Assembly: GCF_003112695.1 (NCBI RefSeq)
Contig: NZ_BFBP01000002.1
Coordinates: forward strand, 91,076-155,075
Length of the DNA stretch: 64,000 bases
Direction of reading: 5' to 3'
From: Azospira sp. I13
GTDB lineage: Bacteria; Pseudomonadota; Gammaproteobacteria; Burkholderiales; Rhodocyclaceae
Part shown: positions 12,296 to 20,477 of the stretch, piece after piece
How the letters are laid out: each line of letters starts with the position of its first letter
How positions within the stretch are numbered: position 1 is the stretch's first letter
Translations under genes and position numbers: made by a program
The notes under the pieces: generated by a model
Databases searched by the model: none
Seen by the model: the letters and a program-made list of their open reading frames with translations, nothing else
Told to the model about the DNA's origin: nothing

Positions 12296-12901
12296 TCAGC
12301 TACGGTCGCCGTGAACCACTTCCACCAGCTTCACCGCCTGCTGCTCCATCTCGATGACGAAGCTATCCACCAGGGCACGGAAATGGCGCCAGAAGATCAT
12401 GGACGGAATGGCGATGACCAGACCGAAGCCGGTGTTGTAGAGGGCGATGGAAATACCGTGGGCCAGCTGCATCGGGTTGGCGCCGCTGGGGGACTGGGAG
12501 CCGAAAATCTCGATCATGCCCACCACGGTGCCAAAGAGGCCCATGAGGGGGGCGATGGAAGCGATGGTGCCGAGGGTGGTGAGGTAGCGTTCCAGGTTAT
12601 GGGTAACGGCCTGGCCGGCCTCCTCGATGGATTCCTTCATCACTTCGCGGCTGCTCTTGATGTTGCGCAGGCCGGCGGCCAGCACGCGACCCAGGGGCGA
12701 ACCCTGTTCCAGGGCATTGATGGCGGCCTCGTTGAGGCTGCCCTGGCGCACTTCGCCGATCACCCGGGCCAGCACGCCATCGGGCAGGACCTTGGCGCGA
12801 CGCAGGGCCACCAGGCGTTCGATGATGAGGGCGAGGGCGATGATGGATGCAAACAACAGGGGCCAGATGGGCCAGCCCGCAGCCTGGATGATGGCGAACA
12901 C
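12296..12901 (-). CDS. exbB: ExbB/TolQ-family proton-channel subunit
   Basis: 201 aa with three membrane helices: about 9-30 (WPIWPLLFASIIALALIIERL), 108-130 (LGTIASIAPLMGLFGTVVGMI) and 150-172. TIASIAPLMGLFGTVVGMIE is the conserved MotA/TolQ/ExbB channel segment. It is the scaffold of the ExbBD proton channel in the inner membrane. First gene of a minus-strand run exbB-exbD-lpxK-Trm112-kdsB. Confidence 0.9.
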   Translation of the reverse strand: MFAIIQAAGWPIWPLLFASIIALALIIERLVALRRAKVLPDGVLARVIGEVRQGSLNEAAINALEQGSPLGRVLAAGLRNIKSSREVMKESIEEAGQAVTHNLERYLTTLGTIASIAPLMGLFGTVVGMIEIFGSQSPSGANPMQLAHGISIALYNTGFGLVIAIPSMIFWRHFRALVDSFVIEMEQQAVKLVEVVHGDRS

Positions 12902-13300
12902 GGAACCTCCGAAGGGTCTTTTTAAGCCCGCAACTTTAGCCTGCCGTTCATGCTTCGGGCAAGTCCCGCCCGGCAGAACCGCACCGCCGGCAGGCCCACC
13001 GGCGTTTTCCCAAGAGGGGACTGGGAATCGCGGCGACGGCAGGGGAATTTATCCCGCCTTATCCACAAAAGCTGTGGATAACCCTGTGGATAGCCTGTCA
13101 TCAAATGCGCTAAACCCGGCTGGGACAAGGCTTTTTCTTACGCTGCCGCAAAAAGGGGCGTACGGATTTAAATCATTAAAAATCATATAGTTATTACTTC
13201 ACACAAAGAATCAAGGGTTATTTTTCAAGCCCTTTTGCCAATCTGCCCGGAGCCCCCGCCCGGACTGGGGACAGCCGGCCCCTTGGCGTAGAATGGCGCC
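12902..13300. other. Long gene-free divergent intergenic region with an AT-rich segment
   Basis: 399 bp between divergent exbB and xseA without a credible gene. It contains the DnaA-box cluster (13059-13093) and then, at about 13150-13235, a segment strikingly AT-rich for this genome, including two copies of AAATCAT about 10 bp apart. Promoters for both flanking genes must lie here. TAGAAT at 13289-13294, just before xseA, is the only clear -10-like hexamer, and it has no good -35. Confidence 0.6.
13059..13093. promoter_or_regulatory. Cluster of three DnaA boxes
   Basis: TTATCCACA (13059-13067, plus) and its inverse TGTGGATAA (13073-13081) are perfect DnaA boxes. TGTGGATAG (13085-13093) is a third with one change from the consensus. 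Three boxes fall within 35 bp, followed 60 bp later by an AT-rich segment. dnaA, dnaN and rpmH are not near. The arrangement can bind DnaA; whether it regulates transcription or titrates DnaA is not shown. Confidence 0.7.
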
Positions 13301-14698
13301 ATGCCTTCCCTGCCTCCCTCCCCCGCTTATCCCTCCCGCACGCCCGACCTCCTGTCACGCAGCAGCCCGGTCGCCCCCCAGCAGGTCATCAGTGTCTCCG
13401 AGCTCAATCGGCAGGCCCGGCAGCGTCTCGAAAGCGCCTTTCCCCTGTGCTGGGTGGCGGGGGAAATCTCCAATCTCACCATTGCCGCCTCCGGCCATGC
13501 CTATTTCTCCCTCAAGGACCGGCAGGCCCAGGCGCGTTGCGTGATGTTCCGCAACCGCGCCCAGCTGCTCGGCTTCCGCCTGGAAAACGGTCTCCAGGTC
13601 GAGGCCCGGGTGCTGGTTTCCCTCTACGAACCCCGGGGCGACTTCCAGCTCAATGTGGAAGCCCTGCGCCGGGCGGGCCAGGGCGATCTCTATGAACGCT
13701 TCCTGCGCCTCAAGGCCCAGCTGGAAGCCGAAGGCTTGTTTGCCGCCGAGCGCAAGCGCCCCCTGCCCGCCTTCCCCCGCACCCTGGGCATCGTCACCAG
13801 TCCCCAGGCTGCGGCCCTGCGGGACGTGCTGACCACCCTGGCGCGCCGGGCGCCCCAGGTCCGCGTGGTGCTCTACCCCACACTGGTCCAGGGCGAAGAG
13901 GCGCCGCGCCAGATCGTTGCCGCCCTGCAAGCCGCTGCGGCCCGCCGGGAAGCCGACGTGCTGCTGGTGGTGCGGGGCGGCGGCAGCATCGAAGACCTGT
14001 GGGCCTTCAACGACGAGGGCGTGGCCCGGGCCATCGCCGCCTGCCCCATGCCGGTGGTCAGCGGCGTCGGCCATGAAACCGACTTCACCATCGCCGATTT
14101 CGCCGCCGACCTGCGGGCACCCACCCCCACCGCTGCCGCCGAACTGGCCGCGCCGGACCGGGAAGGCCTGCTCAACCATCTGCAACGCCTGGACAACCAG
14201 CTCAGCCGCCGCATCCGCCGCCGTCTGGAAGCCGCCCAGCAGCGTCTGGACTGGACCGCCCGCCGTCTCAAGCACCCGGCGGAGCGCCTGGCCCTGCAAC
14301 GCCAGGGGCTGGAAGCCCTGGGCCAACGCCTGCAACGGGGCCTGGGCCGGCATCTGGAACGGGCCGCGTTCACCCTGGAGCGGGCCGGCCAGCGCCTGCT
14401 GCGCCACCGCCCCCGCCCCGCCGCCCAACAGGCACGGCTGGAGGCCCTGGGGCTGCGCCTGGCCGGTGCGCAGCAGCGTCTGCTGCAATCACGCCGGGCT
14501 CGCCTGGAGCGGCTGGCCGCCGGCCTCACCCACCTCAACCCCGAAGCCGTGCTGGCCCGGGGCTATGCCATTGCCTTCGACGCCCAGGGCCAGACCGTGC
14601 ACGACGCCGCCAGCCTGAGCCCCGGGCAGCGGTTGACCCTGCACCTGCACCGGGGCCGTCGCCAGGTCCAGGTCAGCGACGCGGCGCCGGATACCTGA
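13301..14698 (+). CDS. xseA: Exodeoxyribonuclease VII large subunit
   Basis: 465 aa. It has an N-terminal OB fold (SVSELNRQARQRLESAFPLCWVAGEIS, about residues 28-54), then the catalytic region with RTLGIVTSPQAAALRDVL, RGGGSIEDLWAFNDEGVARAI and VSGVGHETDFTIADFAADLRAPTPTAAAE. A long coiled-coil/basic C-terminus follows and binds the small subunit XseB. The enzyme degrades single-stranded DNA to oligonucleotides in the cytosol. xseB is not adjacent. The N-terminus carries about 25 residues more than the E. coli protein; no later ATG would keep the OB fold. Confidence 0.93.
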   Translation: MPSLPPSPAYPSRTPDLLSRSSPVAPQQVISVSELNRQARQRLESAFPLCWVAGEISNLTIAASGHAYFSLKDRQAQARCVMFRNRAQLLGFRLENGLQVEARVLVSLYEPRGDFQLNVEALRRAGQGDLYERFLRLKAQLEAEGLFAAERKRPLPAFPRTLGIVTSPQAAALRDVLTTLARRAPQVRVVLYPTLVQGEEAPRQIVAALQAAAARREADVLLVVRGGGSIEDLWAFNDEGVARAIAACPMPVVSGVGHETDFTIADFAADLRAPTPTAAAELAAPDREGLLNHLQRLDNQLSRRIRRRLEAAQQRLDWTARRLKHPAERLALQRQGLEALGQRLQRGLGRHLERAAFTLERAGQRLLRHRPRPAAQQARLEALGLRLAGAQQRLLQSRRARLERLAAGLTHLNPEAVLARGYAIAFDAQGQTVHDAASLSPGQRLTLHLHRGRRQVQVSDAAPDT

Positions 14699-14738
14699 AT
14701 GTCCTTCACCCGGATTGGGGAACCACCGCCGCGGTGCG

Positions 14739-14767
14739 TTGTCTCTGGTGCTGCGACTGTCTAGAAT
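14739..14767 (+). promoter_or_regulatory. Probable sigma-70 promoter of sodB
   Basis: TTGTCT (14739-14744) and TAGAAT (14762-14767) are 17 bp apart and lie 44 bp before the sodB start, with a GGAG ribosome site just before the ATG. Matches are 4 of 6 and 5 of 6, and the spacing is ideal. Confidence 0.55.
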
Positions 14768-14810
14768 TGACGGTTACCCCAACCAACCCGCCTACTAAAC
14801 GGAGAATAAG

Positions 14811-15398
14811 ATGGAACATCAACTGCCCGCCCTGCCCTACGCCAAGAACGCCCTGGCCCCCCACATTTCCGAAGAAACCTTTGATTACCACTATGGCAAG
14901 CATCACCAGGCCTACGTGACCAACCTGAACAACCTGATCAAGGGCACCGAGTACGAAGCCCTGGGCCTGGAAGAAATCTTCAAGAAGGCCCCGGCTGGCG
15001 GCATCTACAACAACGCCGCCCAGGTGTGGAACCACACCTTCTTCTGGAGCTCCATGAAGCCCGCCGGCGGCGGCGCTCCCACCGGCGCCCTGGCTGACGC
15101 CATCAACAAGAAGTGGGGTTCCTTCGACGAATTCAAGAAGGCCTTCACCGCCTCCGCCGTGGGCAACTTCGGTTCCGGCTGGACCTGGCTTGTGAAAAAG
15201 GACGACGGCTCCGTGGACATCGTCAATACCGGCGCCGCCGGCAACCCCCTGAAGACCGGCGAAGGCAAGCCCCTGCTGACCATCGACGTGTGGGAACACG
15301 CCTACTACATCGACTACCGCAACGCCCGTCCCAAGTTCGTGGAAACCTTCCTGGCTTCCCTGGCCAACTGGGACTTCGCCGCTCAGAACTTCGCCTGA
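14811..15398 (+). CDS. sodB: Superoxide dismutase, Fe-type
   Basis: 195 aa. It converts superoxide to H2O2 and O2. Metal ligands are visible: His in [11 protein letters not shown] (N-terminal domain), His in NHTFFWSSM, and Asp/His in [13 protein letters not shown]. The N-terminus [20 protein letters not shown] is typical of cytosolic SodB, with no signal peptide. The motifs resemble iron rather than manganese enzymes, but metal use is inference. It is monocistronic, with its own promoter and terminator. Confidence 0.95.
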   Translation: MEHQLPALPYAKNALAPHISEETFDYHYGKHHQAYVTNLNNLIKGTEYEALGLEEIFKKAPAGGIYNNAAQVWNHTFFWSSMKPAGGGAPTGALADAINKKWGSFDEFKKAFTASAVGNFGSGWTWLVKKDDGSVDIVNTGAAGNPLKTGEGKPLLTIDVWEHAYYIDYRNARPKFVETFLASLANWDFAAQNFA

Positions 15399-15435
15399 AC
15401 ATCGGCCTGAGCGCGCGGATCACCTTCCGCACCGG

Positions 15436-15467
15436 AAAAACGGGACTGGCAACAGTCCCGTTTTTTT
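15436..15467 (+). terminator. Rho-independent terminator after sodB
   Basis: CGGGACTG (15441-15448), loop GCAA, CAGTCCCG (15453-15460), flanked by A5 and followed by T7. Confidence 0.93.
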
Positions 15468-15575
15468 ATGGCCGTGTCTGAGTAACATTCACATGCCTGG
15501 CCAGCCTGAACAGCCTGATCACCGCAGCCCCCGATCTTCCACCCTGATTTTCCGCCCAGCTTTCCGTCCTCGCCG

Positions 15576-16292
15576 ATGTCCTCGCCGATCCTCCCGCCTG
15601 AACCCACCGCCGCCCACACCCTGGCCGCCCATCATGGCGATTACCGGGACTGGCACCGGGGCCGCCCGGCCTATGCCCTGTGGGCCATTGATGCCGATAC
15701 CCCGGCCATCCAGGCCCAGGTGGGGCGGCTCCAGGCCGAACTGGCGCCCCTGTTGCTGCCGGGCTACGTGCGCCAGCCCCACATCACCCTCACCATCTGC
15801 GGCTTTCCCTGCGCGGGCAACGCCGTGGTCGACGACGACTTTCCGCGCCGCCAGCTCGACACCCAGCTGGCAGCCCTTGCAGCCCTGCAGTCCCGCCCGT
15901 TCACCCTGCACCTGGGCGCTGCCGACACCTTTCTGGCCGCGCCGTATCTGGCCGTGGACGCCCCCCACGCCCAGGTGGCGCGCCTGCGCCAAGCCCTGGC
16001 GGCGCACCATGCGGAACCCGGGCACAACCCGGATTATCGGCCCCACCTCACCCTCGGCCTCTACGCCGCGCCCCATCCCCTGGCAGACATTCAGGCGCGC
16101 CTCGCCGCCCTGCCGACGCGGCCCCTGACCCTCGAGGTGCGCCACCTCAGCCTGATGCACTACCAGCCCGCCGCCATCGGCGGCCGGCTGACGGAGGCGG
16201 CCCGCTTCCACCTCGACGACAGGGGCTTCCGCGAATCCGCGCCGGGCGCCCTGGACCGCCTCTTTGCCGCGTCCGGCCCGGCCCCAGGCTAG
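15576..16292 (+). CDS. 2H phosphoesterase / 2'-5' RNA ligase-like protein
   Basis: 238 aa. Two HxTx motifs mark the 2H phosphoesterase superfamily: PHITLTI (about residue 69) and PHLTLGL (about 155). Relatives include ThpR/LigT RNA cyclic phosphodiesterases. Members open 2',3'-cyclic phosphates or act on related RNA ends, but the substrate here is unknown. It ends 15 bp before the ClpX-like gene on the same strand, so the two probably form a transcription unit. No signal peptide, so the protein is cytosolic. Confidence 0.78.
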   Translation: MSSPILPPEPTAAHTLAAHHGDYRDWHRGRPAYALWAIDADTPAIQAQVGRLQAELAPLLLPGYVRQPHITLTICGFPCAGNAVVDDDFPRRQLDTQLAALAALQSRPFTLHLGAADTFLAAPYLAVDAPHAQVARLRQALAAHHAEPGHNPDYRPHLTLGLYAAPHPLADIQARLAALPTRPLTLEVRHLSLMHYQPAAIGGRLTEAARFHLDDRGFRESAPGALDRLFAASGPAPG

Positions 16293-16307
16293 CCGCCGTG
16301 CCGTGTC

Positions 16308-17354
16308 GTGGATTACAGTCACGGCACGCCATTTCAACCGGATTCCGCCGTGCTGCCCGAGAACGCCACCCCCAGCGCCATCGTCAAATTCCTCAACCAG
16401 TACGTCATCGGCCAGGACGAGGCCAAGCGCACCCTGGCCGTGGCGGTCTATGCCCACTACCGCAAACTGGCCAGCCAGGGCAGCGACGATGTGCGCCTGG
16501 ACAAGAGCAACGTCCTCATCATCGGCCCCACCGGCACCGGCAAGACCCTGCTCTGCGAAACCCTCTCCCGCTTTCTCGAGGTGCCCTTCGTCACCACCGA
16601 CGCCACCTCCCTGGCCCAGACCAAGTACGTGGGGGAGGAAATCGAAGCCATTCTCCAGCGCCTGCTTGAAAAAGCCGGTGACGATACGGTCAAGGCCGGC
16701 CGGGGCATCGTCTTCATCGACGAGATCGACAAGCTCAAGGCCCGCCCGGGGGAACAAGCCCGGGCCCAGGCCAGCTCCGGCGAGAGCGTGCAGCACGCCC
16801 TGCTGAAGATCATGGAAGGCTATCCGGTGCGCCTGCCCAACGGGCGCCACATCGACACCTCGGGCATCCTCTTCATCTGCGGCGGCGCCTTCGTCGGCCT
16901 GGAGCAGATCATGGAGAAGAGCCACAGCTTCGGCTATATCGGCACCGGCGAGGACGACAACCAGAACATCCTGGACCGCCTCAACAGCCGGGTGAAGCCC
17001 ACCGACCTTTTCGAGTTCGGCCTGATTCCCGAATTCACCGGCCGCCTGCCGGTGGTGGCCCGCTTCCAGGACCTTTCCAAGGCCATGCTGGTGCGGGTCA
17101 TGACCGAGCCGAAGAATTCCCTCTACCACCAGTTCCGCCAGCTGCTGAAAAGCGAGGGCGTGGAGCTGCAAATCGACACCGCCGTTTTCCAGCAGATCGC
17201 CGAAATCGCCTTCGAGTACAAGACCGGCGCCCGCAGCCTGCGGGGCATTTTCGAGGAATTGCTGACGCCGGTGCTGTTCACCGTGCCGGACCACAAGGAA
17301 GTGAAGAAGGTGGTCATCAAGTCCCTCTTCGAAGACCCCACCTACTTCAAGTAA
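16308..17354 (+). CDS. ClpX-like AAA+ unfoldase lacking zinc domain, RKH loop and IGF motif
   Basis: 348 aa against about 424 for ClpX. Walker A GPTGTGKT is at 73-80, Walker B VFIDEI at 135-140, and the arginine-finger region GLIPEFTGRLPVV at 239-251, all close to ClpX. Three ClpX parts are absent or changed. There is no N-terminal C4 zinc domain. The RKH substrate loop is deleted (EGYPVRLPNGRHIDTSGILF is direct). The ClpP-docking IGF tripeptide region reads SFGYIGTGED. The pore loop is KYVG instead of GYVG. It is therefore probably an unfoldase or remodeller that does not feed ClpP. It is preceded by the 2H phosphoesterase gene. clpP is not adjacent. Confidence 0.85.
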   Translation: MDYSHGTPFQPDSAVLPENATPSAIVKFLNQYVIGQDEAKRTLAVAVYAHYRKLASQGSDDVRLDKSNVLIIGPTGTGKTLLCETLSRFLEVPFVTTDATSLAQTKYVGEEIEAILQRLLEKAGDDTVKAGRGIVFIDEIDKLKARPGEQARAQASSGESVQHALLKIMEGYPVRLPNGRHIDTSGILFICGGAFVGLEQIMEKSHSFGYIGTGEDDNQNILDRLNSRVKPTDLFEFGLIPEFTGRLPVVARFQDLSKAMLVRVMTEPKNSLYHQFRQLLKSEGVELQIDTAVFQQIAEIAFEYKTGARSLRGIFEELLTPVLFTVPDHKEVKKVVIKSLFEDPTYFK

Positions 17355-17443
17355 GGCCGCGGCGGGCCTTGCCAGCGCCCCACCGACACCGCCGCGCCGC
17401 CCCAGACCCCATTGACGCCTCAACCACGCTCCACCGGAATCCC

Positions 17444-18097
17444 ATGACCTACGGCATCACCGACCTGGCCACCTTCATCCTCGGCACCATCGTCATCGTG
17501 CTGCTGCCCGGCCCCAATTCCATGTATGTCACCCTGGTGGCCTCCCGCTGGGGCGTGGCCGCCGGTTACCGGGGCGCCTGCGGCATTTTCCTCGGCGACC
17601 TGATCCTGATGGTGCTCTCTGCCTCGGGCGTGGCCTCCCTGCTGCGCACCATGCCGGCCCTGTTCATGGCCCTCAAATACGCCGGCGCCGCCTATCTGGT
17701 GTGGCTGGGCATCGGCCTCCTGCGCGCCGCCGTGGCGCGCTGGCGCTGCCGGGATGAAAGCACGAGCACCGCGCCCCTGGCCCCGGCCGATGCTTCCCGC
17801 CCCTTCCGCACCGCCCTCTTCATCAGCCTAATGAATCCCAAGGCGATCCTATTCTTCATCTCCTTCTTCATCCAGTTCGTTTCCCCGGATTACCCCCACC
17901 CGGGGCTGTCCTTCCTCATTCTCGGCCTCATCGTCCAGGCCTGCAGCGCCTTCTACCTTTCAGCCCTGATCTTCGGCGGCAGCTATCTGGCCGATGCCTT
18001 CCGGCGCCGCCGCCGGCTCTCGGCCACCGCCACGGGCAGCGTCGGCGGCCTGTTCATCGGCTTCGGCCTGAAGCTCGCCGGCGCCAGCCTGCGCTGA
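17444..18097 (+). CDS. LysE/RhtB-family amino-acid exporter, LeuE-like
   Basis: 217 aa from the ATG at 17444 (MTYGITDLATFILGT). It has six hydrophobic segments and the family signature IVLLPGPNSMYVTL near the N-terminus, then CGIFLGDLILMVLSASGVASLL and SLMNPKAILFFISFFIQF. The LysE/RhtB family exports amino acids or related small molecules from the cytosol. The wording of the N-terminal half is closest to LeuE (leucine export), but substrate is not certain. A terminator-type hairpin follows after 150 bp. Confidence 0.85.
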   Translation: MTYGITDLATFILGTIVIVLLPGPNSMYVTLVASRWGVAAGYRGACGIFLGDLILMVLSASGVASLLRTMPALFMALKYAGAAYLVWLGIGLLRAAVARWRCRDESTSTAPLAPADASRPFRTALFISLMNPKAILFFISFFIQFVSPDYPHPGLSFLILGLIVQACSAFYLSALIFGGSYLADAFRRRRRLSATATGSVGGLFIGFGLKLAGASLR

Positions 18098-18136
18098 GAT
18101 TTTTCACCGGATTCGCCACCCAAGGTTGCCCGCAGA

Positions 18137-18222
18137 GGCAATAGGGACGCCATTCTTCGTCGCGCCATGGCGGAGAGGCAAGCAGGACGCGGGGTTTCAG
18201 GCAGGCCCGCGTCCCGCTTGCC
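18137..18222. repeat. Copy B of the dispersed intergenic repeat
   Basis: GGCAATAGGGACG (18137-18149) opens it and CGTCCCGCTTGCC (18210-18222; reverse complement GGCAAGCGGGACG) closes it. An extra internal copy GGCAAGCAGGACG is at 18177-18189. The end motifs match copy A at 5223-5319 read in the opposite direction; the interiors differ. It lies between the LeuE-like gene and carbonic anhydrase. Confidence 0.5.
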
Positions 18223-18247
18223 GTTCCAGGCACTTTTCAAGGGTGGA

Positions 18248-18284
18248 AATGAAAACGGCGCCCCAGGCGCCGTTTTCATTTTCT
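18248..18284. terminator. Bidirectional terminator between the LeuE-like gene and can
   Basis: AATGAAAACGGCGCC (18248-18262) pairs perfectly with GGCGCCGTTTTCATT (18266-18280) across a 3-nt loop. Four Ts precede the CATT end on either strand. It serves the convergent genes on both sides. Confidence 0.8.
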
Positions 18285-18324
18285 CTGCCGGCGACAACAC
18301 ACCGGCCATCGAGCAGCTCCCGAA

Positions 18325-18960
18325 TCAGGAGGCCCGCACCTCTGGATTGGCCGCCAGGGGCACGAAGGCCATGGTTTTGCCGTCCAGGGCGTCGATGGCG
18401 CCCTGCTCAATGTCGTACACCCAGCCGTGGAGGTTCAGCTTGCGCTGGGACAGCGCCAGGGCCACAGAAGGATGGGTCTTGATGTTGGCCAGCTGGGCGA
18501 TGACGTTCTCCCGCACCAGAGCATCGGCCTTGGCCTGGGGAGAATCGAATTCCTGGGAGGCGATGATGGCCTTGGCCGCGTCGGAATAGCGCAGCCAGTG
18601 GGCGACGGCGGGCAGATGGTCAAGGCACTGGCAGCTGGAAATGGCGGCCATGGCGCCGCAGTTGGAATGGCCGCAGATGACGATGTCGCTCACCTTGAGC
18701 ACCGACACCGCGTATTCCACCGTGGCCGACACACCGCCGGGCTCCGGCCCGTAGGAGGGCACGATGTTGCCGGCGTTGCGGATGACGAAGAGGTCCCCCG
18801 GCTCCTGCTGGGTCAGCAGCTCAGGCACCACCCGGCTGTCGGAACAGGTGACGAACAGCACCTTGGGGCTCTGCCCCCCCGCCAGGCTCTTGAACAGATC
18901 GGAGCGGGAAGGAAAGACGTCGGTCTGGAACTTGAGAAAACCTTCGATGATTTTTTGCAT
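18325..18960 (-). CDS. can: Beta-class carbonic anhydrase
   Basis: 211 aa. It interconverts CO2 and bicarbonate. Zinc ligands are in [10 protein letters not shown] (Cys, Asp/Arg dyad) and [12 protein letters not shown] (His and Cys); [14 protein letters not shown] is the conserved substrate region. Cytosolic, normal length for the family. On the same strand and downstream of the DapB-like gene, with a 181-bp gap in which I see no gene. Confidence 0.95.
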   Translation of the reverse strand: MQKIIEGFLKFQTDVFPSRSDLFKSLAGGQSPKVLFVTCSDSRVVPELLTQQEPGDLFVIRNAGNIVPSYGPEPGGVSATVEYAVSVLKVSDIVICGHSNCGAMAAISSCQCLDHLPAVAHWLRYSDAAKAIIASQEFDSPQAKADALVRENVIAQLANIKTHPSVALALSQRKLNLHGWVYDIEQGAIDALDGKTMAFVPLAANPEVRAS

Positions 18961-19141
18961 AGTGCATCCCTCACATCATGATCAGGCGATGTTGTTTTGC
19001 TGCCCGGGCCCCGACCGCCTGAATCGGGAGCCGCCATGGCCAGCCGCGCTACTTGCCTGAGGAGGCAGGCCAGCTGAACCGCTAACCGAAACTCGGCGCC
19101 CCTCCTGGACCGCCGACCTCCGCAAAAGTTCGCCGCCGCCC

Positions 19142-19813
19142 CTAGAGCCAGCCAGCCTGCACCAGTTCCATCACCGGATACAGGCGGTTTTCCAGGGCAT
19201 GGCCCGCCACCGCCTCGACAATCCGCGACACACCCGCCGCGTAGGGCGTGTCGCCCTGCACCCGGGTTTCCAGCTGCACCTGGCACACCCCGTCGTCGAT
19301 GCGGATGCGGTGAAAGGCATGGCGCGGCAAATCCGCCGTGGCAATCCCCAGTTCCCCCTGTTGCACCAGAGGGTCCCGCACCGAGCGGATGGCCCCGGGC
19401 GCCAGCCCCAGGGATGCCGCCATCGCCACCGCAGTCCCCGGCACCGAGCTTTTGCTCGCCTGGTGGGATTCCAGCAACTCCACCTGATAACCGCGGAAAA
19501 GATGGCCGCTGGCCTCCAGCATGGCCATGAACTTGAGCATCAGGATATTGGTGTTGGGGCACAGCACCACCGGGAACTCCGGCGCCTCCCGCTCCAGGGC
19601 AGAGCCAGTGGAAAGCTCAATCAGGGGCGACGCCGTGGCCCGGCAAAAATCCGCCACCGCCTCCAACTCCCGCCCCGAACCAGCATGGACGACGATGGCC
19701 CGTTCGCCCTCGGCCTGCCGGCCCCAGGGCACAACCTGAAAGGGATGGCCCAACTGGTGGGAAGCAAGGAGCTCACTGGCGAGCTTGCCGGTACCGACGA
19801 TGACGACTTGCAT
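19142..19813 (-). CDS. DapB-like NAD(P)-dependent reductase
   Basis: 223 aa. The N-terminal Rossmann start VVIVGTGKLASELL is followed by PNTNILMLKFMAML and ELLESHQASKSSVPGTAVAMA. That last part is the substrate-binding signature of dihydrodipicolinate reductase, in altered form. It is shorter than DapB (about 270 aa) and lacks the usual H-x3-K pair in exact form, so it may be a DapB-family paralogue with another substrate rather than the lysine-pathway enzyme. It sits just left of the cassette array and is read in the same direction. Confidence 0.62.
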   Translation of the reverse strand: MQVVIVGTGKLASELLASHQLGHPFQVVPWGRQAEGERAIVVHAGSGRELEAVADFCRATASPLIELSTGSALEREAPEFPVVLCPNTNILMLKFMAMLEASGHLFRGYQVELLESHQASKSSVPGTAVAMAASLGLAPGAIRSVRDPLVQQGELGIATADLPRHAFHRIRIDDGVCQVQLETRVQGDTPYAAGVSRIVEAVAGHALENRLYPVMELVQAGWL

Positions 19814-19942
19814 GGGAAGGTGGAGGGAAGAGAGAACCGGGAGTATAGCGAAGCTCCGGCGTGCTGCCCCGGCTACGGGTCTGGGGGATTATCGCTGGCC
19901 GTTAAGCAAAACAACTGTTAGATGACAGGTTTTTCCCACGAC

Positions 19943-20008
19943 ACTTAACGTCTGATTTCAGGGGCACCCCGCCAATAGGCGGAGCGTCCCCTGCAACGAT
20001 GGGTAGCC
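19943..20008 (-). repeat. attC-like site 3 (degenerate upstream core)
   Basis: On the minus strand the site runs from GGCTACC (20008-20002) to GTTAAGT (19949-19943). The latter matches the core GTTRRRY perfectly; the former differs from RYYYAAC at the second A (and in one Y position). Between them CAGGGG pairs with CCCCTG and CCGCC with GGCGG. It lies 40 bp after the stop of the 116-aa gene. It is the weakest of the three, but length and position match the others. Confidence 0.62.
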
Positions 20009-20047
20009 GTGCGTCGCAAACACATGAGCAATAACGACGACTCATTT

Positions 20048-20398
20048 CTACAGGGTGTCAACTTGGGTAATCCTGTATGTATCTGCCTTGGAGCCAGTTC
20101 CAACCGTGAAATAGCTGCCGATGCGAATATCTCGTTCGATGATATTTGTAACTTCTGGCGGATATTCGCTGTTTGTGCCGTAGTCAAATATCCATTCGGC
20201 ACTTCCTTTGGCCGCCGGGCGAAGAATAAATGGCCATCGCTTTATTGAGCCAGCTTCATGGTTGGTACAAATGCCGAAGCAATGTTGTTGTTTGACCCGT
20301 TCGCCTTCTATTACGGCATCGAAGACAAATTTCCATTTTTCATCAGCTGGGACATTGGAATCGCCAGCGTAGTCAGCGGTAATTCGAGCAGCAGGCAT
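20048..20398 (-). CDS. Hypothetical cassette protein, 116 aa
   Basis: 116 aa from the ATG at 20398 (MPAARITADYAGDSNVPADE), with GGAG seven bases upstream. The frame is open further upstream, but that would translate the attC site, so the later ATG is chosen. The product is a small soluble protein without signal peptide or membrane helix. It has alternating beta-like stretches (KWKFVFDAVIEGERV, RDIRIGSYFTVG, DTYRITQV). I recognise no family. It lies third in the cassette array after the SEFIR gene, and its base composition is lower in GC than the chromosome. Confidence 0.75.
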   Translation of the reverse strand: MPAARITADYAGDSNVPADEKWKFVFDAVIEGERVKQQHCFGICTNHEAGSIKRWPFILRPAAKGSAEWIFDYGTNSEYPPEVTNIIERDIRIGSYFTVGTGSKADTYRITQVDTL

Positions 20399-20413
20399 GA
20401 CTATCTCCAGAAC

Positions 20414-20477
20414 GGCTAACGTGGCGTTGAGGCGCCTGCGCGGCTTTTCGCGTAGACGCCTCAACGCTGGGTTATAC
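20414..20477 (-). repeat. attC-like site 2, after the SEFIR gene
   Basis: On the minus strand the site runs from GTATAAC (20477-20471) to GTTAGCC (20420-20414). The inner arms GCGTTGAGGCG and CGCCTCAACGC (20457-20467 and 20424-20434) pair perfectly over 11 bp, and a CGCG/CGCG pair closes a short apical loop. The TAA stop of the SEFIR gene (20474-20472) lies inside the first core, as is usual for integron cassettes. This is the clearest site of the three. Confidence 0.85.

Noticed and set aside
13059..13093. Chromosomal origin of replication
   Set aside because: Only three DnaA boxes, and no dnaA, dnaN, rpmH or gyrB nearby. Kept as a DnaA-box cluster only.
19142..19813. dapB (lysine/diaminopimelate synthesis)
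   Set aside because: It is about 50 residues short and the substrate motif is altered, so only a DapB-like label is supported.
20414..20477. Ordinary transcription terminator after the SEFIR gene
   Set aside because: No U-tract follows. The end heptamers, the size shared with two neighbouring sites and the stop codon inside the core fit attC instead.
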